From Amycolatopsis sp. NBC_01480 (GTDB lineage: Bacteria; Actinomycetota; Actinomycetes; Mycobacteriales; Pseudonocardiaceae), in contig NZ_CP109442.1 in NCBI RefSeq assembly GCF_036227205.1, positions 2,294,001-2,358,000 of the forward strand: DNA of 64,000 nt, read 5' to 3'. The translations under genes were made by a program, and so were the position numbers. Shown one piece after another: positions 33,179 to 43,216 of this stretch. Every line of letters begins with the position of its first letter. Positions within the stretch are counted from its first letter, which is position 1. The notes under the pieces are model-generated. The model saw nothing but the letters and a program-made list of their open reading frames with translations, was not told where the DNA came from and made no database searches.

Positions 33179-34258
33179 TCAGCCCGTCGCCGCAGGGTGC
33201 ACCGCCACCGCCGCGGCCTTCACCGAGAGCGTCACCGCGGTCTCCGGCTCCAACGCCAGCTCCGCGACCGCCGCCGGGGTCAGATCGGCGGAGAGGCCGT
33301 CGGCCCAGCCCGCGGCGGACAGCCGGACCCGGATCACCGGGCCGTGCGGCTCGAGGGCGGCGACCACAGCTCCGGCAGTGTTGCGCGGACTCCCCCGGTG
33401 CTCGTCGCCGGGCGGGAGGATGGCCACCGAGCTGGGCTCGAACACGGCGACGGCCGGCTCGCCCACCACCGCGTCCGGCGAGAGCAGACCGGCGACGACC
33501 TGGCCGGACGCGGTGCGCAGGCCGTTGTCCTCGGCCACCCCGGCCACCAGGTTCAGCCCGGCGATCCGGGCGGTGAACGGCGTCCGCGGCGCGGCCAGCA
33601 CCTCCCGGGTCGGCCCGCGCTCGACGATCCGCCCGTCGGCCAGCACGGCGACGTGGTCGGCCAGCGCGAGCGCGTCCAGTGGGTCGTGCGTGACCAGCAC
33701 TGTGGTCGGGCCCGTGCGCAGCACCCGTCGCAGCAGGCCGCGGATGGCCGGGGCCGAGTCCACGTCCAGCGCGGCGAACGGCTCGTCCAGCAGCAGCAAC
33801 GACGGCGAGGCGGCCAGCGCCCGCGCGATCGCCACCCGCTGCTGCTGTCCGCCGGAGAGCCGGCTGGGGCGGCGGCCGGCGAACTCCGCCGCGTCCACCT
33901 CCGAAAGCCACCGCGTCGCGACCTCTCGCGAACGCGCGCGCCCGGACCCGGCCGAGCGCGGCGCGAAGGCGACATTGTCCAAAGCGGACAGATGCGGGAA
34001 CAGCAGCGCGTCCTGGGAAAGCAGCCCGATGCCGCGGGCGTGCGGCGGCAGGTCGACGCCGTCGCCGGCCAGCACCCGGCCGTCGAGCCTGATGTCCGCG
34101 GTGCCCGCCTGCACCAGCCCGGCCAGGCAGCCGAGCACGGTCGACTTGCCCGAGCCGTTCGGCCCGAGCAGGGCGAGCACACTGCCGTCGGGCACGGTGA
34201 AGTCGACGTCGAGGTCGAACGAGCCGCGAGAAAGCGAAAGCCGCACCGAGAGCGTCAC
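33179..34258 (-). CDS. modC: Molybdate ABC transporter ATP-binding protein
   Basis: A 359-residue ABC ATPase with a C-terminal TOBE region. Walker [10 protein letters not shown] (about 34-42), Q-loop [10 protein letters not shown], signature [15 protein letters not shown], Walker [13 protein letters not shown] and switch His in VLVTHDP. The last ~80 residues contain the TOBE/molybdate-sensing fold ([35 protein letters not shown]). The GTG start overlaps the modB stop (GTGA). It powers molybdate import by ModAB; last gene of the operon. Confidence 0.9.
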   Translation of the reverse strand: MTLSVRLSLSRGSFDLDVDFTVPDGSVLALLGPNGSGKSTVLGCLAGLVQAGTADIRLDGRVLAGDGVDLPPHARGIGLLSQDALLFPHLSALDNVAFAPRSAGSGRARSREVATRWLSEVDAAEFAGRRPSRLSGGQQQRVAIARALAASPSLLLLDEPFAALDVDSAPAIRGLLRRVLRTGPTTVLVTHDPLDALALADHVAVLADGRIVERGPTREVLAAPRTPFTARIAGLNLVAGVAEDNGLRTASGQVVAGLLSPDAVVGEPAVAVFEPSSVAILPPGDEHRGSPRNTAGAVVAALEPHGPVIRVRLSAAGWADGLSADLTPAAVAELALEPETAVTLSVKAAAVAVHPAATG

Positions 34259-35094
34259 CGGAGCCCGCCTTCCCAAGAGCGCGGCCGGGCCACCGCGATC
34301 ACCACGATCGCGACCACGATGAGCAGCAGCGCGAGCGCGACGGCACTGTCGATGTCCACTTCGGCCTGCGTGTAGACCTCCAGCGGCAGCGTCCGCGTGA
34401 CGCCCTCCAGGCTGCCGGCGAAGGTGATCGTCGCGCCGAACTCCCCCAGCGCGCGGGCGAAACTGAGCACCACACCGGAGCCCAGCGCCGGCAGCAGCAA
34501 CGGGAGCGTCACGCGGCGGAACACCGTCCACGGGCGCGCGCCGAGCGTCGAGGCCACCTGCTCGTACCGGTCGCCGGAGCCGCGCAGCGCGCCCTCCAGG
34601 CTGACCACCAGGAACGGCATGGCCACGAAGGTCTGCGCGATCACCACGGCCGCGGTGGTGAACGGCACCTGCTGCCCGGTCAGCGTCATGATCAGCATGC
34701 CGAGAAAACCCTTGCGGCCCAACAGGTACAGCAGCGCGAGGCCACCGACCACCGGCGGCAGCACCAGCGGGAGCAGCACGATCGAGCGCAGCAGCCGGAC
34801 GCCGGGCACCCGCGAGCGCGCCAGCACCACGGCCAGCGGCACGCCGAGGACCACACAGGCCACTGTGGACAGCGCGGCCGTCACGACGGACAGCTTCAGC
34901 GCGTTCAGTGACGAGGAAGTGACCAGGAGCGACGGGAAGCGGGTGACGTCCGAGCGCACCAGGAGCCCGATGACGGGCAGCACGACCAGCGCCAGCGCGA
35001 CGATGGCCGGCAGCCAGAGCACGAGGGGGACACGCGCGTGCGGCGGCCGCAGAGCAGCCGCCGCACGTCGCCGTCCCTTACTGGGCCGGGCCAA
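34255..35094 (-). CDS. modB: Molybdate ABC transporter permease
   Basis: A 279-residue permease from TTG 35094, inside the modA 3' end (17-base overlap). Six or so membrane segments; the EAA loop is [50 protein letters not shown], where ARALGEFGA is the usual ModB signature. The start is uncertain because no ribosome site is evident; internal GTG codons would remove part of the basic N-terminus. Stop overlaps the modC start. Confidence 0.9.
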   Translation of the reverse strand: MARPSKGRRRAAAALRPPHARVPLVLWLPAIVALALVVLPVIGLLVRSDVTRFPSLLVTSSSLNALKLSVVTAALSTVACVVLGVPLAVVLARSRVPGVRLLRSIVLLPLVLPPVVGGLALLYLLGRKGFLGMLIMTLTGQQVPFTTAAVVIAQTFVAMPFLVVSLEGALRGSGDRYEQVASTLGARPWTVFRRVTLPLLLPALGSGVVLSFARALGEFGATITFAGSLEGVTRTLPLEVYTQAEVDIDSAVALALLLIVVAIVVIAVARPRSWEGGLR

Positions 35095-35881
35095 ACCCGA
35101 TCTTGGTCAGCTCGTCCTTGCCCGGCGCGCCGAGCACGAAGTCGGTGAACTCCTTGGCCAGCGCGGCCTGCGGAGCGTTCTTCACGACGGCGATCGGGTA
35201 GTTGTTGATCGCGCCCGCGGCGTCCGGGAAGTCCACCTTGTCGACCTTGCCCGCGGCCGAGGTCGCGTCGGTCACGTAGACCAGGCCGGCGTCGGCGTCA
35301 CCCGACTGCACCTTGGCCAGCACCTGCTTGACGTCCTGCTCCTCGCTCGCCGGCTTGAGCGTGACGCCGGTGTTCTTCTCCACCTTCTGCGTCGCCGAGC
35401 CGCACGGCACCTGCTGCGCGCAGACGACCACGGTCAGCCCGCTCTTGGCCAGGTCGGCGAACGACTTGATGCCCTTGGGGTTGCCCTTGGCCACGGCGAT
35501 GGTCAGCTTGTTCGTGGCGAAGACCGTGGGCTGGCCGTCGATCACGCCGCCCTGCACGGCCTTGTCCATGTTGGCCTGGTCGGCCGAGGCGAAGACGTCG
35601 GCCTTCGCGCCGTTGTCGAGCTTCTGCACCAGCGCCGACGAGCCCTCGAAGTCGAACTTCACGGTGACGCCCGGGTGCGCGCTCTCGAACTGCTTGCCCA
35701 GCGCGTTGAACGATTCGGTCAGCGACGCCGCCGCGTACACCGTGAGGGTGCCCCCGCCGCTGCCCCCAGGCGCCGGCGCGGGCGCGCTGCTCGCGTTGGG
35801 GTTGCTGCTGGCCTGGTCGTTCGAGCTGCACGCGCCGGCGAACAACGCGACCGCCGCCACGGCGATGGCGAGCTTCTTCAT
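35078..35881 (-). CDS. modA: Molybdate-binding lipoprotein
   Basis: A 267-residue lipoprotein: [20 protein letters not shown] with lipobox FAGAC (Cys18), a Ser/Pro/Gly linker, then the type II periplasmic-binding fold [21 protein letters not shown] (ModA N-terminal signature AAASL), [26 protein letters not shown] and [16 protein letters not shown]. Captures molybdate (or tungstate) outside the membrane. The ATG overlaps the regulator's stop (ATGA). Confidence 0.93.
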   Translation of the reverse strand: MKKLAIAVAAVALFAGACSSNDQASSNPNASSAPAPAPGGSGGGTLTVYAAASLTESFNALGKQFESAHPGVTVKFDFEGSSALVQKLDNGAKADVFASADQANMDKAVQGGVIDGQPTVFATNKLTIAVAKGNPKGIKSFADLAKSGLTVVVCAQQVPCGSATQKVEKNTGVTLKPASEEQDVKQVLAKVQSGDADAGLVYVTDATSAAGKVDKVDFPDAAGAINNYPIAVVKNAPQAALAKEFTDFVLGAPGKDELTKIGFGPAQ

Positions 35882-36282
35882 CTGTTTCCTTCCGGGGTCT
35901 CCACCACGACGGTGGTCGCCTTCACAACGGCGACCGCGAGGACGCCCGGGCGCAACCCGAGCTCGCGGACGGCTTCGGTACTCATCAATGACACCACGCG
36001 GTGCGCCCCGCACTGCAGCTCGACCTGCGCCATCACTTTGTCGGCGATGACCTCTGTGACGAGCCCCACGAAGCGGTTGCGGGCGGAGCGCCCGACCGCC
36101 GACGGGTCCTCGAGGCCGACGGCCTGCGCGCGGGCGAACCCGGCGAGCTGGGCGCCGTCCACGACCTTGCGGCCGGCGGCGTCGTCGGTCGCGGTCAGCT
36201 GACCGGCCCGGACCCAGCGCCGGACGGTGTCGTCACTGACGCCGAGGAGCCGAGCGGCCTCGGACAACCGAAATTGCGGCAT
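35878..36282 (-). CDS. HTH-TOBE molybdate-responsive regulator
   Basis: A 134-residue protein. Residues 1-50 are a MerR/excisionase-like helix-turn-helix (FRLSEAARLLGVSDDTVRRWVRAGQLTATDDAAGRKVV); residues ~65-130 are a single TOBE (Mop) domain (SARNRFVGLVTEVIADKVMAQVELQCGAHRVVSLMSTEAVRELGLRPGVLAVAVVKATTVVVE), which binds molybdate. The build is a compact ModE substitute. First gene of the mod operon, with 4-base stop/start overlap to modA, so it likely represses the transporter when molybdate is plentiful. GATAAT lies 11 bases upstream of the ATG and could be its -10. Confidence 0.85.
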   Translation of the reverse strand: MPQFRLSEAARLLGVSDDTVRRWVRAGQLTATDDAAGRKVVDGAQLAGFARAQAVGLEDPSAVGRSARNRFVGLVTEVIADKVMAQVELQCGAHRVVSLMSTEAVRELGLRPGVLAVAVVKATTVVVETPEGNR

Positions 36283-36315
36283 GGCGGGAAGATTATCGCC
36301 GCAGTTGAGGAAAAG

Positions 36316-36801
36316 CTATGTCAAACGGGAATTGTCGAGGATCTCATCGCGTAACTCGCCGAGTATTGCATTCTGATAACGCTCGAGAACTTTCCGCTCA
36401 CTGGGCGAGAACTGCTCCAGGATCCCCTTCATCCCGTCGAAGGCCGACGCGAAGAGCCCGGCGAACCGGTCCGTGCCGCCGGGGACGACCTCCACGAGCA
36501 CCTTCCGGCGGTCCTCCAGATCCCGCACGCGGCGCACCAGACCGGCCTTCTCGAGCCGGTCTATGACCCCCGTCACCGCTCCCGTGGACAGTCCGGTGAG
36601 CTCGGCGATCCGGCCTGCGGTAAGGGGTCCGCCGGATTGTCCGACCAGGTCCAGGGCCTTGTGATCGCTTCCGGACAGGCCCATCCGCTCGGCGATCCGG
36701 GCGTGCCGCAGCACGGTCATCGTGCTCGTCTCGCGGCCGAGCCGGGCGAAGCGCGCGAGCTCTTCGGCCGGCACCGGGTAGGACCCCTGCGCGGTACTCA
36801 C
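36316..36801 (-). CDS. MarR-family transcriptional regulator
   Basis: A 161-residue winged-helix protein from GTG 36801, chosen because GGAGG lies 5 bases upstream; a GTG at 36813 has no ribosome site. HTH: SGSDHKALDLVGQSGGPLTAGRIAELTGLSTGAVTGVIDRLEKAGLVRRVRDLEDRRKVLVEV. The regulated gene is not obvious: it is divergent from moaA and lies 33 bases upstream of the mod regulator on the same strand. Confidence 0.9.
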   Translation of the reverse strand: MSTAQGSYPVPAEELARFARLGRETSTMTVLRHARIAERMGLSGSDHKALDLVGQSGGPLTAGRIAELTGLSTGAVTGVIDRLEKAGLVRRVRDLEDRRKVLVEVVPGGTDRFAGLFASAFDGMKGILEQFSPSERKVLERYQNAILGELRDEILDNSRLT

Positions 36802-36930
36802 GAGTGCCTCCACCGACGTCGCCGAGATCTTTCGGCCGCTGAGCGGCTCGCTGCGTCAAGGATTTTAGCGAGCCCGTTATTCGGTTCCGCGACCGACGGC
36901 GGCGACCGGCCCGGGGTTACCCTGACAGTA

Positions 36931-38004
36931 ATGACGGCAGTAGATCTCGGGTTTCCTCGCGTCCCCGGTACACGAGGTCCGTCAAGCACGCCCTCGGCGC
37001 CCCGCCCGGATCACCCCGGGCTGATCGACACCTTCGGCCGGGTGGCGACCGACCTGCGCGTGTCATTGACGGACCGGTGCAACCTCCGCTGTACCTATTG
37101 CATGCCGGCCGAGGGTCTCGACTGGCTGCCCGGCGAGCAGGTGCTCACCGACGACGAGCTGGTGCGGCTGATGCGCATCGCCGTCGAGCTGCTCGGCGTC
37201 ACCGACATCCGGCTGACCGGCGGCGAGCCGCTGCTGCGGGCCGGCCTCGAGGACATCGTCGGGCGGGTCAAGGCACTCACCCCGCGGCCGCGGATTTCCA
37301 TGACCACCAACGGGATCGGGCTCGCCAAGCGCGCCACCGGGCTGGCCGCGGCCGGGCTGGACCGGATCAACGTCTCGCTCGACACCGTCGACCGCGCGCG
37401 GTTCGAAGAGATCACCCGGCGCGACCGGCTGCCGCACGTGCTGGCCGGCCTCGCCGCCGCGCGCGACGCCGGGCTGAACCCGGTGAAGATCAACTCTGTG
37501 CTGATGCGCGGGCTGAACGAGCGCGACGCGCTGCCGCTGCTGCGGTTCTGCTTGGCCGAGGGCTACCACCTGCGGTTCATCGAGCAGATGCCGCTGGACG
37601 CGCAGCACGGCTGGAACCGCGGCGACATGATCACCGCGGCGGAGATCCTGACCATGCTGGGCGAGGAATTCGAGCTGTCGCCGTTCCCGGTGGCCCGCGG
37701 GGGCGCGCCCGCCGAGCGCTGGCTGGTCGACGGCGGACCAGGCGACGTCGGCGTGATCGCGTCGGTGACCCGGCCGTTCTGCTCTTCCTGCGAGCGCACC
37801 CGGCTGACCGCCGACGGCGCCGTCCGCTCCTGCCTGTTCTCGAACGACGAAACGGACCTGCGCGCCCTCGTGCGCGCGGGCGCGCGCGATGAAGAGGTGG
37901 CGGACGCCTGGCGGGCGACCATGTGGGGCAAGCTCGCGGGCCACGAGATCAACGAAGCCGGGTTCGCGCAGCCGATCCGGCCCATGAGCGCGATCGGCGG
38001 ATGA
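36931..38004 (+). CDS. moaA: GTP 3',8-cyclase (molybdopterin biosynthesis)
   Basis: A 357-residue radical-SAM enzyme. The N-terminal 4Fe-4S site is Cys50-x3-Cys54-x2-Cys57 (TDRCNLRCTYCMPAEG); the C-terminal cluster is FCSSCERTRLTADGAVRSC. The protein ends in Gly-Gly, which is needed for activity. LTGGEPLLR and MTTNGIGL are the SAM-binding blocks. Converts GTP to the cyclised precursor used by MoaC. ATG 36931. The moaD gene follows after 4 bases. Confidence 0.95.
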   Translation: MTAVDLGFPRVPGTRGPSSTPSAPRPDHPGLIDTFGRVATDLRVSLTDRCNLRCTYCMPAEGLDWLPGEQVLTDDELVRLMRIAVELLGVTDIRLTGGEPLLRAGLEDIVGRVKALTPRPRISMTTNGIGLAKRATGLAAAGLDRINVSLDTVDRARFEEITRRDRLPHVLAGLAAARDAGLNPVKINSVLMRGLNERDALPLLRFCLAEGYHLRFIEQMPLDAQHGWNRGDMITAAEILTMLGEEFELSPFPVARGGAPAERWLVDGGPGDVGVIASVTRPFCSSCERTRLTADGAVRSCLFSNDETDLRALVRAGARDEEVADAWRATMWGKLAGHEINEAGFAQPIRPMSAIGG

Positions 38005-38008
38005 CGAG

Positions 38009-38284
38009 ATGGCACCCCAGTCACTGGAACCGATGACTCTTCTCGTGCGCTACTTCGCCTCCGCGCGCGCCGCGGCCGGCGTAGAAGAGGAGAAGGTGAA
38101 GCTGCCCGAGGGGGCGACTGTCGCGGACGCAGCCCGCGTGTTGCGCGAGCTGCATCCCGAGAAGCTGCCCCGCATCCTCGACGCGGCGAGCTTCCTGTTG
38201 AACGAGGTTGCCGTCCGTGATCAGACTCGCGCCCTGAGTGACGGCGCGCAACTGGACGTGCTCCCGCCGTTCGCCGGCGGCTGA
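38009..38284 (+). CDS. moaD: Molybdopterin synthase small subunit (sulfur carrier)
   Basis: A 91-residue ubiquitin-fold protein: MTLLVRYFASARAAAGVEEEKV..., ending PPFAGG; the C-terminal Gly-Gly is thiocarboxylated to give sulfur to precursor Z with MoaE. The start could be ATG 38009 or ATG 38033 (MTLLVRYF), the latter being the usual family N-terminus. Operon with moaA; ends before a hairpin terminator. Confidence 0.9.
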   Translation: MAPQSLEPMTLLVRYFASARAAAGVEEEKVKLPEGATVADAARVLRELHPEKLPRILDAASFLLNEVAVRDQTRALSDGAQLDVLPPFAGG

Positions 38285-38304
38285 ATCCTGCCACTGTTCC
38301 CTTC

Positions 38305-38331
38305 CGGGCCGTCCCATTGCGGGGCGGCCCG
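38305..38331 (+). terminator. Terminator after moaD
   Basis: CGGGCCG (38305-38311) pairs with CGGCCCG (38325-38331); CCC/GGG inside extends the stem. It lies 20 bases after the moaD stop. Confidence 0.7.
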
Positions 38332-38460
38332 ATCCGTGTCCGCGACCGGTGGGCGCGCCGCTCGGCGCACGGCCGCGCGAGGCCCGTCTGCGCTGTTCAG
38401 CGGCCTGCAGGGCGCCGGGAACATCCCCTTCGGGTGATTCGTCCATACCACGCTCAGCGG

Positions 38461-38593
38461 CCACTCCGACGCTTTGAGTGGCTTTCTTTGTTTATAACCA
38501 CCCTCTGAAGTGGTTCGCTCACGGCGTATTCAAGTGACTACACAGAACCACTCCAAGTGCAGTGGCGGACTTTGCCGACAGTGGTTTAGAGTG
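38461..38593. promoter_or_regulatory. Cluster of AGTGGTT/AACCACT motifs upstream of rpf
   Basis: In 133 AT-richer bases the motif AGTGGTT occurs at 38509-38515 and 38580-38586, and its complement AACCAC(T/C) at 38496-38502 and 38546-38552, with several shorter AGTGG/CCACT pieces between (38461, 38476, 38560s). Some pairs can form small hairpins. It lies ~450 bases upstream of the rpf ATG. It may be a binding array for a regulator or a remnant; no gene lies here. The rest of 38332-38745 shows no coding frame. Confidence 0.4.
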
Positions 38594-38745
38594 CCCGCCT
38601 CAATGACGGTACGAATGGCCCCTTGACGCCTTATCGACGTGACCCAAGCCTCACGATCCGTGAAATATCTCGGCCAGAAAACGGACAGATAACGGCGCTC
38701 TGACCTGCTGAAACAACCCCGTCGCGACAGGTTGCGTGCCGTTAC

Positions 38746-38761
38746 TGTGACGTAGGTCACA
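38746..38761. promoter_or_regulatory. CRP-like cAMP receptor site upstream of rpf
   Basis: TGTGACGTAGGTCACA is a perfect TGTGA-N6-TCACA palindrome, the consensus of CRP in both proteobacteria and actinobacteria. It lies 292 bases upstream of the rpf ATG and ~104 bases upstream of the riboswitch candidate. CRP (Rv3676) activates rpfA in M. tuberculosis, and CRP binds upstream of rpfA in Streptomyces, so the site is well placed. Confidence 0.7.
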
Positions 38762-38849
38762 GGCCGATTGATTTCCGATCACGGCCGTCGTTACGTACCG
38801 TCGCTTTTCGGTTGGCCCCGAACCGACCGAGCAAGACCGGGAATCCGTA

Positions 38850-39664
<815 letters not shown>

Positions 39665-39719
39665 TCCAGGCCCGTTAGGGCTCTGCGGCACCTGGCGCAG
39701 CTTCGACTGTGACCCGACA

Positions 39720-39755
39720 GGGCCCCACCGCGACTTTCCCCCGGCGGTGGGGCCC
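39720..39755 (+). terminator. Terminator of rpf
   Basis: GGGCCCCACCGC (39720-39731) pairs with GCGGTGGGGCCC (39744-39755), a 12-base GC-rich stem followed by TTCGTGG. About 56 bases after the rpf stop. Confidence 0.85.
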
Positions 39756-39897
39756 TTCGTGGTCACTGGACCGTTGAACCCGGCTCAGGCCGGCGGGGGC
39801 GCGCTGAGACCCGTCCGTACGAGTTCCGGGCGGTCTGGACCACTGAGAGGCCGTCAGCGGCGCGCTCAGGCGGGTGGAACGGGCTCGGCCGAAGCGG

Positions 39898-40824
39898 TCA
39901 GGGCGAGTTGACCCATTCGTCGCTGCCGTCGGTGAAGTGCTGGTGCTTCCAGATCGGCAGCCGGGCCTTCACCTCGTCGACCAGTTCGGCGCAGGCCGCG
40001 AAGGCCTGACCTCGGTGTTCGGCGGCGACCGCGCAGGCCAGCGCCACGTCCCCGATCGTCAGCGCGCCGACCCGGTGGCTCACCGCCACGGCGCGCACCC
40101 CCGTCCAGCGCGCCGAAAGGTCGGCCACGACCTCGGCGAGCACCTCGCTGGCGGTCGGGTGGCCCTCGTAGGTGAGATCGCGGACGCCCTTGCCGCCGTC
40201 GTGGTCGCGCACCACCCCGGCGAACGTGACCACGGCTCCCGCCGCGTCGTCCTCCACCAGCCGCGCGTGCTCTTCGACCGACAGCAGCTGGTCGCTCACC
40301 TCCGCCCGCAGGACCCGGACCGCCGGGCCGCCCGACCCGGACGCGGCCGGACGCGGGTGGTCGCCGCCGGCGAGCTGGTCGACGGCGTGGTCCAGGATCT
40401 GCTCGAGCACGCCGAGGCCGTCCTTCACCCCGCCGCTCGAACCGGGCAGGTTCACCACCAGCATCCGCCCCGCGACTCCCGCGATCCCGCGGGACAGCAC
40501 GGCCGTCGGCACCTTCGGCAGGCCCGCGGCGCGGATCGCGTCCGCGACACCCGGCAGCTCGTAATCGAGGACCTCCCCGGTGACGTCCGGGGTCCGGTCC
40601 GTGGGCGAGATCCCCGTGCCGCCCGTGGTCAAAACCACCGCGACCCCGTCGGAAACGGCTGTGCGCAAGGCTTTCCCGACCGGCTCGCCGTCCTCGACGA
40701 CCACCGGCGCGGGCACTTCGTACCCGTGCTCGGCCAGCCAGGCGACGAGCACCGGCCCGGTTTTGTCCTCGTAGACGCCCTTCGCGGCGCGGTTGGACGC
40801 CACGATCACGCGTGCGGTCTTCAT
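39898..40824 (-). CDS. Fused molybdopterin adenylyltransferase (MogA) and molybdopterin synthase large subunit (MoaE)
   Basis: A 308-residue two-domain protein. Residues 1-~155 are MogA/MoaB-like: VIVASNRAAKGVYEDKTGPVLVAWL, LTTGGTGISPTDRTPDVT and MLVVNLPGSSGGVKDGL, which adenylates molybdopterin. After a Gly/Pro/Ser linker (~158-175) residues ~176-308 are MoaE: GAVVTFAGVVRDHDGGKGVRDLTYEGHPTASEVL, VSHRVGALTIGDVALACAVAAEHRGQAFAACAELVDEVKARLPIWKHQHF. Mycobacterium has these as separate genes (mog, moaE2), so this is a fusion. Its ATG overlaps the moaC stop by 4 bases: operon moaC-mogA/moaE. Confidence 0.92.
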   Translation of the reverse strand: MKTARVIVASNRAAKGVYEDKTGPVLVAWLAEHGYEVPAPVVVEDGEPVGKALRTAVSDGVAVVLTTGGTGISPTDRTPDVTGEVLDYELPGVADAIRAAGLPKVPTAVLSRGIAGVAGRMLVVNLPGSSGGVKDGLGVLEQILDHAVDQLAGGDHPRPAASGSGGPAVRVLRAEVSDQLLSVEEHARLVEDDAAGAVVTFAGVVRDHDGGKGVRDLTYEGHPTASEVLAEVVADLSARWTGVRAVAVSHRVGALTIGDVALACAVAAEHRGQAFAACAELVDEVKARLPIWKHQHFTDGSDEWVNSP

Positions 40825-41294
40825 GACTGCCGCTCCCAGGTGCCGGTCTTGCCGCCGTCCTTGCGGATGAGCCGGACGTTGTCGAGGGTCGCGGCGGGGT
40901 CCACGGCCTTGATCATGTCGTGCAGCGTCAGCGCGGCGACCGCGACGGCGGTGAGCGCCTCCATCTCGACGCCGGTGACGTCGGTGGTCTTGGCGGTCGC
41001 GCTGATGTGCACGGCGGTTTCGCCGAGTTCGAACTCCACCTTCACCCCGGACAGGGCGATCTGGTGGCACAACGGGATCAGCTCCGGCACCCGCTTGGCG
41101 CCCATGATCCCGGCGATCCGGGCGGTCGCCAGCGCGTCGCCCTTGGGCAGCCCGTTGGCCGAAAGCAGGCCGAGGACCTCCGCGGTGGTGTGCACGGTCC
41201 CCCCGGCGAGCGCGGTGCGTGCGGTCGCCGTTTTCGCGGAGACGTCGACCATCCGCGCGGCGCCGGCGGAATCGACGTGGCTGAGTTCACTCAC
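40821..41294 (-). CDS. moaC: Cyclic pyranopterin monophosphate synthase
   Basis: A 157-residue protein: LSHVDSAGAARMVDVSAKTATARTA, GLPKGDALATARIAGIMGAKRVPELIPLCHQIALSGV and TDVTGVEMEALTAVAVAALTLHDMIKAVD carry the MoaC active-site Lys, His and Glu residues (LCHQIAL, GVEMEAL). It makes cyclic pyranopterin from the MoaA product. First gene of the minus-strand moa operon. Confidence 0.95.
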   Translation of the reverse strand: MSELSHVDSAGAARMVDVSAKTATARTALAGGTVHTTAEVLGLLSANGLPKGDALATARIAGIMGAKRVPELIPLCHQIALSGVKVEFELGETAVHISATAKTTDVTGVEMEALTAVAVAALTLHDMIKAVDPAATLDNVRLIRKDGGKTGTWERQS

Positions 41295-41346
41295 CCTCAG
41301 GAGGCTACTGCGCCACCGCGGCCGCGCACCCGGTGAGTGGCACGGA

Positions 41347-41377
41347 AAAAGGGACCCGCGGGCCGCGGGTCCCTTTT
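41347..41377 (-). terminator. Terminator of the malic enzyme gene
   Basis: AAAAGGGACCCGCG (41347-41360) pairs perfectly with CGCGGGTCCCTTTT (41364-41377). On the minus strand it ends in a T-run, 17 bases past the malic enzyme stop. Confidence 0.9.
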
Positions 41378-41393
41378 CGCAGAACGGAAAAAC

Positions 41394-42785
<1,392 letters not shown>

Positions 42786-42924
42786 GGCACTAACTCCCCG
42801 CTGGAAAACCTGTGACTTGGGACGTTCCGAACCCTAGCCCCGTGACCGCCGACACCCGACCCCAGTCGGGTGACTCACGGGTAACAAGGGGCAGGTCCCA
42901 GCCCGGTTCCCGGCGCGTGGCGCG

Positions 42925-43107
42925 TCAGCGGTTGATTTCGGTCTCCGGGTGCACGTACGGCACGGTGTCGAGCGGGAACGTCAGGTCGCCGAACGGCGAC
43001 AGCGCGCCCTGGCGGTCGGCCGCCAGCTCCGACACGGGGTGCTCGCCGTCCTCCGCCGGCCAGGTGGGGTCGACGCCCTTCTTCTTGCCGTTCTCGGCCT
43101 TCGCCAC
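42925..43107 (-). CDS. Conserved 60-residue actinobacterial protein
   Basis: A 60-residue protein from GTG 43107 with GGAGG about 8 bases upstream. Sequence MAKAENGKKKGVDPTWPAEDGEHPVSELAADRQGALSPFGDLTFPLDTVPYVHPETEINR: short basic start, then a Pro/Asp-rich body without membrane segment. It resembles small proteins encoded next to the Rv0862c-type helicase-associated gene in related genomes, as I recall. Divergent from that gene (43217). Function unknown. Confidence 0.65.
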   Translation of the reverse strand: MAKAENGKKKGVDPTWPAEDGEHPVSELAADRQGALSPFGDLTFPLDTVPYVHPETEINR

Positions 43108-43216
43108 AACACCCTCCACTGGCCGGTCCAACCGATTCGCACACAGTGTGCCCGAACACCCCCCGGGCCCGCTCACCCGCCCGGTGCCGCTTGCCCGCCC
43201 GGTACCCTGGACGTCT

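Noticed and set aside
36785..36806. Partial match to the CTCGTGAGTG hairpin in the MarR start
   Set aside because: Only one arm, no palindrome; it is the coding start and its GTG.
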